Below are positions 7,801-15,393 of a DNA stretch of 21,783 nt, one piece after another; the stretch's first letter is position 1, and each line of letters starts with the position of its first letter. The stretch lies in contig JAFXRA010000083.1 of NCBI GenBank assembly GCA_017526725.1, positions 1 through 21,783 of the forward strand. The letters run 5' to 3'. The translations under genes were made by a program, and so were the position numbers. The notes under the pieces are model-generated. The model did no database searches. It was not told the DNA's origin and saw only the letters and a list, made by a program, of their open reading frames with translations. Source of the DNA: Candidatus Rifleibacteriota bacterium (GTDB taxonomy: Bacteria; Riflebacteria; Ozemobacteria; Ozemobacterales; Ozemobacteraceae).

Positions 7801-10800
7801 CAGACGAATCTTTCAATGCAGAAGATAAAGTGAGTGTAAGATTATCATCTGGTTCTGAACTGGTAATAGAAACAACAATCTTATTAGCGGCGGGTCTGCT
7901 TAAATCATAGTCTATAGTTCCACTGCTGCTTTCAAGAATAACAGAAGATTTGCTTAACGCAGCAGCGTCTATATTATTATTTGTTGTAATTTCAATCTGA
8001 TTATCAAGATAAAGACCTGTAGAACCAGAAGCAGGTGAAAAAAGAGTATAATCAGGATAAAAATCAGTTTTAAGACCTACCGCTTTACTCTCATCAACCA
8101 CGGTATATATTTGAATATATGAGTTTTCTAATTCATATAATTCGGCAGAACCCCTAAAAACACCAGTATTTAATCCGGTTTCAGGAAGACTGATTATTTT
8201 GCTTTGATTATTTGTATAGTCTTTTATGCAGACATTTATATAGTCAAGAGTAGTTGTTGAAGCATCAGCGGCTTCAACACTTATAGCCAGACTGGAACCA
8301 GGAGCTCGAACACTTCCAGAAGCAAGAAGTGTTGAATAAGTTGTATCTGAATAAGCATTTAATGAAACAACAGTATTCGGCTGAGTCGCAGAATCCTGAG
8401 TAGTAAATAAATATGACGAGTTTGCTGCCGCATTACCCGCAGCATCTGTTATGTCTTGAACAATTATTTTATATACTGTTGAAAAACTCAGCACATTATC
8501 TGGTCTCAGAGTAATCTCTGTGCTTCCTTCGGAATAATAAACAGTTGCAGCAACATTTTCACTATTTGCATTTTTAACCAGCTTAATATTGTTTCCGTTG
8601 ACAGTTGTTACAGCCAAAGGTTCAGAAAAAGTCAGCTTTATTACCTGGGCGTTTGAAACACTAGTTGCATTATTTGCTGGAATAACTTCAGTGATGGAAG
8701 GTGTCGTTAAAATCAAAGTCTTAGATACCGCCGGACTAACATCAGAAGTAACTGTAAAAGCACCGTCAGCAAGACCAGAGCATTGATAACTGCCTCTATA
8801 AATACCTGTTGCGGCCCCAGTTTCTGTCAAAGTAACCTTTGAGCCTCCAGTAAGAGTTACGGTAGTGCTGTCGATAGTATTGGGAGCGGCATCACTGCCT
8901 CTTGCCTCGATATATATTGTACCATTCTTATTAAAATCCTGATTGTCTGCATATTTGTATATCGCAGTCATAGAAGAATCAGAATAAAGCGAAATTTCAC
9001 TGATCGAAGTAGGTGCGGTATTATTACCCTGAGTTGAAAATGTTATATTTAATGGGCCTTTTATTGGGTTCCCGGTTGTATCTTTTATACCATTTGTACC
9101 ATAAATAGCCTTCAAAGTCAGAGTAGAAGAGAATGGCAAATTACTTGAAGGAGTCATCGTTATACTCTTTTTATCGGTTGAAAGACTTTTTGTATAAGCG
9201 ATGGAAGTCGAACCAGAAGCTAGTATTAACGAGGTATTTGTTATTGAGGTTTCATCTAATTCCCCAGAAAAAGTCAATACTATAGGTGAGTTAACATAAA
9301 CATTTACAGCATTTACCACAGAAATATTGCCTGCAACAGCACTTACAGACGAATTAGCCAATTGAGGGAACAGCGTTTTTAAATCTGCTTTTACACTTGC
9401 TTTTTGAGTTGAGGCAAAACTTATGGTGTTAATGTCGACAGCCGGAACAGTAGACGGGAAAGCATAGAGATTCAGACCAGACAGGTCGTAGGAACCGGTA
9501 AACAAACCGCCTGAATTTGATGCTGTTTCATTCAGAATAATGTTTCTAACTGCTGCCCCGTTTAAAGAAAGTGATATTGTAGCAACATCAAGAGTCTGAG
9601 TGGCTCCGTCGACAGCGTTTAACTTAAAATAAACTCTGGTGTTGGCGTTAACTTTTTCGCTGCTTCCAAAAGTATTAAGCATGGTTTCGTCACGATACAA
9701 AGTAAGGCTTAGTATGTCAGAAGGAGCAGTATGAGCTGGCTGCGTAGTGAAAGTATAAGTATAAACAGAAGCAAGATGATTGCCGGAAAAATCTGTTACA
9801 CCCGTTTTTATTTCTATTCTGTAATTGCTCTGAGTTTTAAGCCCTTGTGCAAAATCAACAACAATACTGTTTCCGGAATTAGACAGAGTATAATTTGCTG
9901 CTGCCCCATTGCAGGTCACAACTATATTAGTGCTGTTAATAGTTGAAGAAAGTATTTCTTCAGAAAAAACAATTCTAGGCTTAGAATCAATAGTTACATT
10001 TGTTGCACCATTTGCGGGATAGCATTGAGTTACAGTCGGAGCAGTATTGTCTCTGGTTGAAAAATAGTATGATAATGGAACCAGTTGCATGTTACCTGCT
10101 TTATCTAATATATTGCTGACTGTGACCAGATAGTTCTTTTCAGAATTTAATGCTGCTGATGGGGTTATAAGAATCTTTTTATTATTATTATCATAAGAAA
10201 CCGTTGCATTAACCCTCACAGACTGCTGCCAAAGGCCAACATTGGCGGTGGTTACGCTTGAAGAATCCAATTCTTCACTTGAGGATACTTCAATTCTTGA
10301 TATACTTGCAGGTTCCAGACCTACAGCTGCAGATGCAGGCGAAGACGGACTCAATACAGGATAAGTAACTTTCAGATTCAGTTTTTTAGAAGAATTTACC
10401 GTTTCAAAAACCCAGTTTGAATCAACATTTAACGGCGCCGACATCTGATATTCACCATAAAAATAAGAGCTTGAAGCTGTCTTTTGAACAAAATTCAATG
10501 TCGCAACCAGATTACCGTTTCTCTTAACATTAACAGTTGTTGTATCAACGGTATTAAAAGCCGGATCATAAGAATTTAAGCGCAAATAAAGCTTTTTATC
10601 AGCTTTAATATCGCTGCCGTCAACAATCTGGCTTGTGCAGTTTGAATCGGAAAAGGCTTCGAGAGCAATTACGCCGTCCGGGTCTAAAGGCGTAGAAGTA
10701 AGCTGGGTTTTGAAATTCAGAGTTTCATTTTTATAAATTTGTGTACCGATAGAATCTATAACATCGCTGGCAATTGTTACCACATAATTGGTATTAAACT

Positions 10801-12451
10801 TCAAGTCAGTATTGGGCTTAAAGACAAACTTTCCTGAAGTGCTGGCGATATTAGTCAAAGCAATTGGGGTATTCGTTCCTGATTCAAAAAGCCTTACAGA
10901 AGAAGAAAGTTCAACAGGATAAGAAGCCGTATTCATAGTCTTATCAAAACCGACTGCAAAATAACAATGGCTTGAACTTGCTATGACTGCCCTATCACCG
11001 ACAATATTAAAACTATTGTTAAAGGGTCTGACACCGCCTAGAAATTCTGAATTCACACATCTTGCAAAAGTGTTTGCAGGAACCATTTCAGCGAAATCTA
11101 CCTGAGCAACTACAGAGGTATTAAGTCTTGGCGGGCCTTCTAAATGCAGCTTTTTATTAGAAGACTGCCATGAACAAGCCTGAGGATATTCCAGAATACG
11201 GGAATAAAAATCAATATTTTTAAATCTTGAACAGCTTATACAGCCCGAATAATAATGATTATTTTCAAAATACTGAAACGCAGCAGCAAATTTTGGAATA
11301 GCAATACTGGAACTATCTGGTAGAAGCTGAACAATAAAGTGGTTTCCGCATATACAATAATTTTTAACTCCAGTGTCATCACTAACAGTAAAACTTGTTT
11401 CAAAATTGTTATAACTTCCTGCATATATACTAGCATAAGCCGCTGTTGAGAAACTTACATTACAAAGCTCGGTTTCTTCATTACTAAAACTGAACTTTGT
11501 AGTAGACCCAGGCTGAAAACTACCAGTTTTATAGTAAGCTTTGGCGCCGCTTATCCAGCCCAGATACACAACACCAGTTCTTGGGTTCTGAGTAATTGCA
11601 ATTTGAGCCCCGCTAATTTCATTAGTAACAGCTATCCCAGAAGTAATAGCCGGATTAATCTGATTACCATCTTTAAAAGATAATATGCTTATGTTGTTTG
11701 CAGAAGTTGGATAAGCAATTACTATATATTCATCATTCCCATCTTTCATCAAACATCCAGAAACACCCCAGTCTTCTGATATCTGAGAATTATTTATTGT
11801 TGTAACATCTGACCATGAATTATCATATGAACTCAGCATAATTACAGAGTTTAAACCATTCGGTTTATATGTCCAGCAGCAATATGCCCGATTAGAGCTT
11901 ATAATAGTTGCAAAAGCTTTATTACTGCAATTTTCAATAGAAACCTCTTCGTTCATATTAGAAAAACAACTAACAAATTCCGAAGGTGAATTACATTTAT
12001 TAAAATATATTTTAGAAGTTCCCAGCCTTATACCGCAAACTAAGAATTTATTTCGATCATCTGATGTAACAAAATTATGGGGGAACTGGTTTATTTGTAT
12101 ATAGTTTTCAAAATTCTTTGTACTTTGTTGATTAGTAATTGGTCTAGTCCAATCGTTCACCGGATATCCGGAATCCCATGCTGGAAAATCCGTAGTATAA
12201 GCGGGAACAGGAGTAGTTGTTGCAACTTTGCCAGTTGTATCAAAAGAAACTTTAGTCGGGTAAATATATTTTCTGCTATTCAGAGGTGAAATATCAAAAC
12301 TGAATGAAGCCGCAGTTCTATTAGTTGCAGTCAAGCTTATAGTCTCGGTTACAGCCCCATAAACAGGAGTTAGGAAAAATATCCCTACTATTAATATAGT
12401 AACTAGGGAAAATTTCCCATACCTATTTATATTCAGTTTTGCAAATTTCAT
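4877..12451 (-). CDS. giant secreted surface protein with alternating Ig-like modules
   Basis: This 2,524-residue protein has a signal peptide (basic start, hydrophobic 15-30, likely cleavage near VYGA at 30-33). Residues 33-510 are a unique region with 15 cysteines. The rest is an array of two module types. Type B resembles SbsA/Big_5 Ig domains (P-A-x-x-A/G-T near the start, LTFSEPL-like strand, ITDAAGN-like turn, FTTQ end) at about 510-586 (partial), 697-801, 803-905, 1024-1143, 1250-1353, 1464-1565, 1667-1774, 1884-1985 and 2090-2192. Type A, about 78 residues (a YSD-like start, then TLTETG..TGxFRG near the end), lies at about 594-672, 911-992, 1149-1225, 1360-1438, 1567-1643, 1780-1857, 1988-2065, 2193-2270 and 2315-2392. 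Residues 2432-2524 form a FlgD-Ig or Por-secretion-like tail (YPSPAKG, YDVAGHKI, ANGVYIYRV). It is likely an adhesin or surface-layer-type protein. No Shine-Dalgarno sequence precedes the ATG; the leader is almost pure A/T. Confidence 0.85.
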   Translation of the reverse strand: MKFAKLNINRYGKFSLVTILIVGIFFLTPVYGAVTETISLTATNRTAASFSFDISPLNSRKYIYPTKVSFDTTGKVATTTPVPAYTTDFPAWDSGYPVNDWTRPITNQQSTKNFENYIQINQFPHNFVTSDDRNKFLVCGIRLGTSKIYFNKCNSPSEFVSCFSNMNEEVSIENCSNKAFATIISSNRAYCCWTYKPNGLNSVIMLSSYDNSWSDVTTINNSQISEDWGVSGCLMKDGNDEYIVIAYPTSANNISILSFKDGNQINPAITSGIAVTNEISGAQIAITQNPRTGVVYLGWISGAKAYYKTGSFQPGSTTKFSFSNEETELCNVSFSTAAYASIYAGSYNNFETSFTVSDDTGVKNYCICGNHFIVQLLPDSSSIAIPKFAAAFQYFENNHYYSGCISCSRFKNIDFYSRILEYPQACSWQSSNKKLHLEGPPRLNTSVVAQVDFAEMVPANTFARCVNSEFLGGVRPFNNSFNIVGDRAVIASSSHCYFAVGFDKTMNTASYPVELSSSVRLFESGTNTPIALTNIASTSGKFVFKPNTDLKFNTNYVVTIASDVIDSIGTQIYKNETLNFKTQLTSTPLDPDGVIALEAFSDSNCTSQIVDGSDIKADKKLYLRLNSYDPAFNTVDTTTVNVKRNGNLVATLNFVQKTASSSYFYGEYQMSAPLNVDSNWVFETVNSSKKLNLKVTYPVLSPSSPASAAVGLEPASISRIEVSSSEELDSSSVTTANVGLWQQSVRVNATVSYDNNNKKILITPSAALNSEKNYLVTVSNILDKAGNMQLVPLSYYFSTRDNTAPTVTQCYPANGATNVTIDSKPRIVFSEEILSSTINSTNIVVTCNGAAANYTLSNSGNSIVVDFAQGLKTQSNYRIEIKTGVTDFSGNHLASVYTYTFTTQPAHTAPSDILSLTLYRDETMLNTFGSSEKVNANTRVYFKLNAVDGATQTLDVATISLSLNGAAVRNIILNETASNSGGLFTGSYDLSGLNLYAFPSTVPAVDINTISFASTQKASVKADLKTLFPQLANSSVSAVAGNISVVNAVNVYVNSPIVLTFSGELDETSITNTSLILASGSTSIAYTKSLSTDKKSITMTPSSNLPFSSTLTLKAIYGTNGIKDTTGNPIKGPLNITFSTQGNNTAPTSISEISLYSDSSMTAIYKYADNQDFNKNGTIYIEARGSDAAPNTIDSTTVTLTGGSKVTLTETGAATGIYRGSYQCSGLADGAFTVTSDVSPAVSKTLILTTPSITEVIPANNATSVSNAQVIKLTFSEPLAVTTVNGNNIKLVKNANSENVAATVYYSEGSTEITLRPDNVLSFSTVYKIIVQDITDAAGNAAANSSYLFTTQDSATQPNTVVSLNAYSDTTYSTLLASGSVRAPGSSLAISVEAADASTTTLDYINVCIKDYTNNQSKIISLPETGLNTGVFRGSAELYELENSYIQIYTVVDESKAVGLKTDFYPDYTLFSPASGSTGLYLDNQIEITTNNNIDAAALSKSSVILESSSGTIDYDLSRPAANKIVVSITSSEPDDNLTLTLSSALKDSSGLSFPLTVLGYKLRDRGVNTFKAFNDAVFSSEITNGSDVEANQEIYCEINGADLTQIGLTDSMEITYTDGDTTDTAVLTEYAAGKYRGSLIVPNSFGKTLKIEPTGFSNKALNLNILEPFVLKEYYPASAAIGIAADAWPTWTFSREIPESELVSSKFSVYNVAANSKINGTLSLSPSGKQVRFKPDSVFDILTLYEMRLSSEVKDTYGNKLGTSLKTRFTTQPPPLPPTNLASFANYSDDSYTSTATAILSNSDLYLQMVAEDPSFSTYEAASVRLDSDDGTYDGIVLTLIETNPPSGIFRIKYPVSLPAGTKITITPQADDSFAFVVTVRDKPRLLSLSPASASANLYLDSKLEMNFSSELDKEAFEAGVTIKNSKDEKISYICEFLNNGKKAVITPENLLQANQNYFVSAKNIKNTEGQSIDDFTYKLSTKKEDLAELELFTGLAPCDGKKVSETQEIVRGILGIVASTTDMLKYSEESRIVRLSDASHSVDININETALNSNLYVASTTIDSSFASPMTAKLIFGSGAELNFDIASPTYLVSVSPAENEEVAENTLVKAVYSRKVYMKSAVSAVKIGSEESEVACKLLNDDNDNTELQWRPENSLVEGNKHILSISGLLDYLGQSISNYNHEFLTGGSHGISLYSDYSFKNKITETEISLPEIYVEVIGFNTSGLDENNIFLELIRGTDASTTQKLKLEPAGDSKKIYRCALKLAETKSDLPAYSLGLYPGEWVRLSSPLLTSSEVIFYYRYSAGEEPSTINSITFFSDKNYVRRAVGDISNPSLYIEVDAEDLNWLTQDTTKVRVTSDDDRTGFVVDLLENGTHSSSFRGLVKISEKASDAANNILKVSFGKRITVVSETDGTVRASIRYFPKAEIINFSAYPSPAKGNHISFRFFLNFPTGIRITIYDVAGHKIDSIEIDGREGENTYRWNFPRRMANGVYIYRVKSLGTGDFYTYAKMVKGKFAVLR

Positions 12452-12607
12452 TTTTTATTTTATATTTTATAAATTAGAAATAAGAAAATTGATTAGTTCT
12501 CAAACCCACATCATTAGCTTACAATCTAAACAATTTTCCAATCTCTAACCTCTTTTCACTTAGTTCTTGTTTTTAATAATAACACAATTTTTCAAAAGGT
12601 ACAATTC

Positions 12608-12636
12608 TTGCGTGAAATCTTATGAGTCAATATTTT
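12608..12636 (+). promoter_or_regulatory. candidate promoter of the lipoprotein gene
   Basis: TTGCGT (12608-12613) and TATTTT (12631-12636) are spaced by 17 bases and sit 25 bases before the start codon. The AT-rich 210-base divergent region (12452-12661) must also hold the giant gene's promoter; the best guess there (minus-strand TTGAGA with TCTAAT) has a poor 19-base spacer and is not listed separately. Confidence 0.45.
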
Positions 12637-12661
12637 CTTTTTATATGAGGAGTACACAATT

Positions 12662-14173
12662 ATGAAACGGAATTTATTTCTAGCTGTATTTCTGGCCATA
12701 TTCGCCTCAATGCTAGTAGGCTGCGGTGGAGGCGGCGGTTCTTCCAATCCCGTGGGCAATAATATTGTTAATTCCTCTAATGCTGACTCTAATTTTGTTA
12801 GAGCAAATATTGGCTCCCCAGTTGTAAAAAGAAAATTTTCCTTTGCAAAAAATTCCTGCAAAATAGTTCAAAAATTCAGAGAAGGAATCAGAGCTGCAGC
12901 TGCTCGTATCAGATTAGAACTTCTCTCTGATTCAAACAATGAAGATATTACAATGACCATTAGTTCTATGATGGTTAAAAACACAGCCGGTCAAAAATTC
13001 AACTTTGAAGGCCAAAAAGAAGTTCAGCTTAACGGCAACAGCCTCTCTGCCCTTCTTGCTTCTATGGAACTTCCTGAAGGCAAATACAATTACATGGAAT
13101 TCAAAGTTGATTCTGCTTCAATCGTAGAAAATGGCGAAGAATACGGTGTTCATATTCCATTTGATAAACTTCGCTTAACTGGTAATTTTGAACTTAAAGA
13201 TGGTTATGAAACCACTCTAACAATACTTTTCAGTCATAAACTCATTATCAATGCTCAAAAACAATATAACAGAGCATTAGAACTTCAGTATCTTGCAGCA
13301 AGAGTTGTTTATTTAGCTGCAAAAGCTGCTTATGACGACCATCCAAATGCTTTAAACAAAGCTATTATGATTGCTGCAAAAACTGCTATGGATAATGCAA
13401 AAGATGCAATGTCCAACAAGTATACTCTTGTTCCAACAGTTAAGTTAGGCTGCAAATTAACTCCTGTTTCGATACCACAAGTTACAGACGGTGACGTAAG
13501 TGGTGTAGCAATTAACCTGGTTGATGGAACTCCTCTCAGTAATATAACCATATCACTGGAAGACTTGAGAAATTCAACTGTTACTGATGCTAACGGTAAA
13601 TTCTCTTTCAGCAATCTTCCTGCTGGAACCTATAATTTAACAGCATCAAATGATGATTTCATCAATGCTTCATGCAGTGTTGAAATTAATGCTGGTCAGG
13701 TTTCTTCAGTTGAATTAAAATTGAATCCAGCACTTATATACAGTAATGTTGGTGAAACTGGCTGGTTCTCAGAATTCTATCCTTTAGCTGATATCAATGG
13801 AACTTTCGGTGAAGTTGGTCTTGAAACTCCAATAAGAATTGATTTTATCAGCATGGCTTTCACTAAGGCTGAAATTACATTTAATGCTAAGTTACATGTT
13901 AACGGTTCATCTAGATTTAACGCTTTCTTAGCTACTGACCAGCAGGTTAGCGCAGATGGTCAGATTGGTAACTGGTGGGCTGGTAATACATGCAACAGAG
14001 GTATTAATCTTGGTAACTTCTTAGCAACAAGTGATAACGGCTATACTTATACAGTTGATATTACTGAACAATTAAAAGCTAATCCAAGTAATATCTATTA
14101 CTTCGCGGCAGAAAATTTAGATATAGTTGATATTAAGCTTAGTGATATTCAAATTAAAGTTTATTACAAGTAA
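12662..14173 (+). CDS. multidomain lipoprotein (DUF4382-like, CarboxypepD_reg-like)
   Basis: This 503-residue protein has a lipoprotein signal (hydrophobic 4-19, lipobox LVGC with Cys21) and a glycine-rich spacer (22-26). Residues about 81-197 resemble the DUF4382 beta domain (SALLASMELPEGKYNYMEF, then FELKDGYETTLTILF). An alanine-rich helical segment (about 198-252) follows and looks inserted. Residues 276-356 resemble a carboxypeptidase-regulatory-like (transthyretin-type) domain, with TDANGKFSFSNLPAGTYNL. The C-terminal 145 residues (358-503) form a beta-rich, tryptophan-containing domain of unknown identity, possibly jelly-roll-like. The Shine-Dalgarno GAGGAG (12647-12652) lies nine bases before the ATG. 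It should be anchored in the envelope facing outward or into the periplasm. It is divergent from the giant surface gene, so the two may share control. Domain names are by eye; the lipobox is clear. Confidence 0.8.
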   Translation: MKRNLFLAVFLAIFASMLVGCGGGGGSSNPVGNNIVNSSNADSNFVRANIGSPVVKRKFSFAKNSCKIVQKFREGIRAAAARIRLELLSDSNNEDITMTISSMMVKNTAGQKFNFEGQKEVQLNGNSLSALLASMELPEGKYNYMEFKVDSASIVENGEEYGVHIPFDKLRLTGNFELKDGYETTLTILFSHKLIINAQKQYNRALELQYLAARVVYLAAKAAYDDHPNALNKAIMIAAKTAMDNAKDAMSNKYTLVPTVKLGCKLTPVSIPQVTDGDVSGVAINLVDGTPLSNITISLEDLRNSTVTDANGKFSFSNLPAGTYNLTASNDDFINASCSVEINAGQVSSVELKLNPALIYSNVGETGWFSEFYPLADINGTFGEVGLETPIRIDFISMAFTKAEITFNAKLHVNGSSRFNAFLATDQQVSADGQIGNWWAGNTCNRGINLGNFLATSDNGYTYTVDITEQLKANPSNIYYFAAENLDIVDIKLSDIQIKVYYK

Positions 14174-14207
14174 GAAATCAACTAATTGACATAACATCCC
14201 AAATTCC

Positions 14208-14238
14208 TTCCCCGATTAACCAATCGGGGAAATTTTTT
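14208..14238 (+). terminator. intrinsic terminator after the lipoprotein gene
   Basis: A perfect 10-bp stem, TTCCCCGATT (14208-14217) with AATCGGGGAA (14222-14231), has an AACC loop and is followed by A and six T residues (14233-14238). On the minus strand the hairpin is not followed by a good U-tract, so it is a weaker stop for the mraY side. Confidence 0.88.
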
Positions 14239-14241
14239 CCA

Positions 14242-15324
14242 TCATCCGATAGCTATACGCTTAGCACAGAAAATTGTTAAAGCAACTAGTGCCAGCATTA
14301 TCCCTATTGTCCAGAACCTGATAACTACTTTTTCTTCTGGCCAGCCACAAAGTTCAAAGTGATGATGAATTGGGCTCATCTTAAAAATACGCTTGCCATG
14401 AGTAAGTTTAAAATAACTTACCTGCATAATAACAGATAGAGCTTCACAAACAAAAACCCCACCTGCTATTGCCAGATAAAACTCGGTTTTGCTTGCCAGT
14501 GCTATAGCACCTATAGCACCGCCCAAAGCCAAAGAACCGGTATCACCCATAAAGACAGCCGCAGGATGAGAATTGTGCCACAAAAAGCCTAAACAGCCGC
14601 CAATCATAGAAGCACAGATAATGGTTAATTCTCCTGAACCACTTATATAAGCAACCCCTAGATGTTTTGCAAAAAGAACATGGCCGCAAATATAGGTAAT
14701 AAAAAGGAAAGGAGTGATAGCAACTGTTACTGTTCCAGCTGCAAGACCATCAAGACCGTCAGTCAAGTTAACCGCATTTGTACAGCCAACTATTACAAAT
14801 AAAGCTGCTGGAATATAAAACCAGCTTAAATCTAAGTAACCCAATACAGGTATTTGAACAGCTGAAGATGGGATAGCCGTCCCAATAGAAGGCATTTCAA
14901 ATCTTAAACCAGGATACATTTTTATAAATAAAGCAGCCCCAACTCCTATAAGAATCTGAAATATCAGTTTTTGTCTAGGAGTAAGACCTAATGATCGAGC
15001 ATTGACAACCTTAGTAATATCATCAAAGAAACCAATAAGGCCCATTCCGACAGTTACAGCAACGGCAAACCAAACATATGGATTAAGTTTAGCCCATAAA
15101 ATAGTAGTAACCAATAATGGAATCAGAATAATAATTCCGCCCATTGTAGGAATACCAGCTTTTTTCAAGTGTTCCTTAACGCCTTCTTCACGTATTGTCT
15201 GGCCTATCTGACGCGACTTCAGGTTTTTTATAACCCTTGGAGCAATAATCATTGCCAACAAAAATGAAGTTACGATTGAAAAGATTATTCGAATCGATAA
15301 AGGGTCAAAAATAGAACTAAACAA
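14242..15324 (-). CDS. mraY: phospho-N-acetylmuramoyl-pentapeptide transferase
   Basis: This 360-residue multi-helix membrane enzyme transfers phospho-MurNAc-pentapeptide from UDP to undecaprenyl phosphate, forming lipid I on the inner face of the cytoplasmic membrane. Signature sites are intact: KKAGIPTMGG (54-63), FFDD with Asp101 and Asp102, TNAVNLTDGLDGLA (182-195), HNSHPAAVFMGDTGS (250-264) with Asp261, and SPIHHHFE (317-324). Length is typical of the family. The start is TTG at 15322-15324, chosen because GGAGG (minus strand, 15332-15336) lies seven bases upstream and no in-frame ATG fits. It is the last gene of the operon, 69 bases after murF; murD, ftsW and murG, which often follow, are not here. 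The Shine-Dalgarno sequence lies in a hairpin. Confidence 0.95.
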   Translation of the reverse strand: MFSSIFDPLSIRIIFSIVTSFLLAMIIAPRVIKNLKSRQIGQTIREEGVKEHLKKAGIPTMGGIIILIPLLVTTILWAKLNPYVWFAVAVTVGMGLIGFFDDITKVVNARSLGLTPRQKLIFQILIGVGAALFIKMYPGLRFEMPSIGTAIPSSAVQIPVLGYLDLSWFYIPAALFVIVGCTNAVNLTDGLDGLAAGTVTVAITPFLFITYICGHVLFAKHLGVAYISGSGELTIICASMIGGCLGFLWHNSHPAAVFMGDTGSLALGGAIGAIALASKTEFYLAIAGGVFVCEALSVIMQVSYFKLTHGKRIFKMSPIHHHFELCGWPEEKVVIRFWTIGIMLALVALTIFCAKRIAIG

Positions 15325-15331
15325 AATGAAA

Positions 15332-15370
15332 CCTCCGTTACGCTATACAAGGTGTGTACTGTAACGAAGG
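15332..15370 (-). promoter_or_regulatory. hairpin covering the mraY ribosome binding site
   Basis: In the minus-strand RNA, CCUUCGUUAC (15370-15361) pairs with GUAACGGAGG (15341-15332) over 10 continuous pairs including one U-G wobble. Partial pairing continues inside the loop (UGUA-type segments at 15344-15349 and 15353-15358). The 3' arm ends with GGAGG, the mraY Shine-Dalgarno sequence. The sequence after the stem (UUUCAUUUUG) is only moderately U-rich, so a weak terminator is possible but less likely. The structure is visible; regulation is inference. Confidence 0.55.
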
Positions 15371-15393
15371 CTTTTCTTAGTTCTTACAAAGAA

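Noticed and set aside
12592..12861. Minus-strand frame covering the lipoprotein start
   Set aside because: It is antisense to the lipoprotein signal peptide. The proline run is simply the complement of the glycine-rich spacer after the lipobox.
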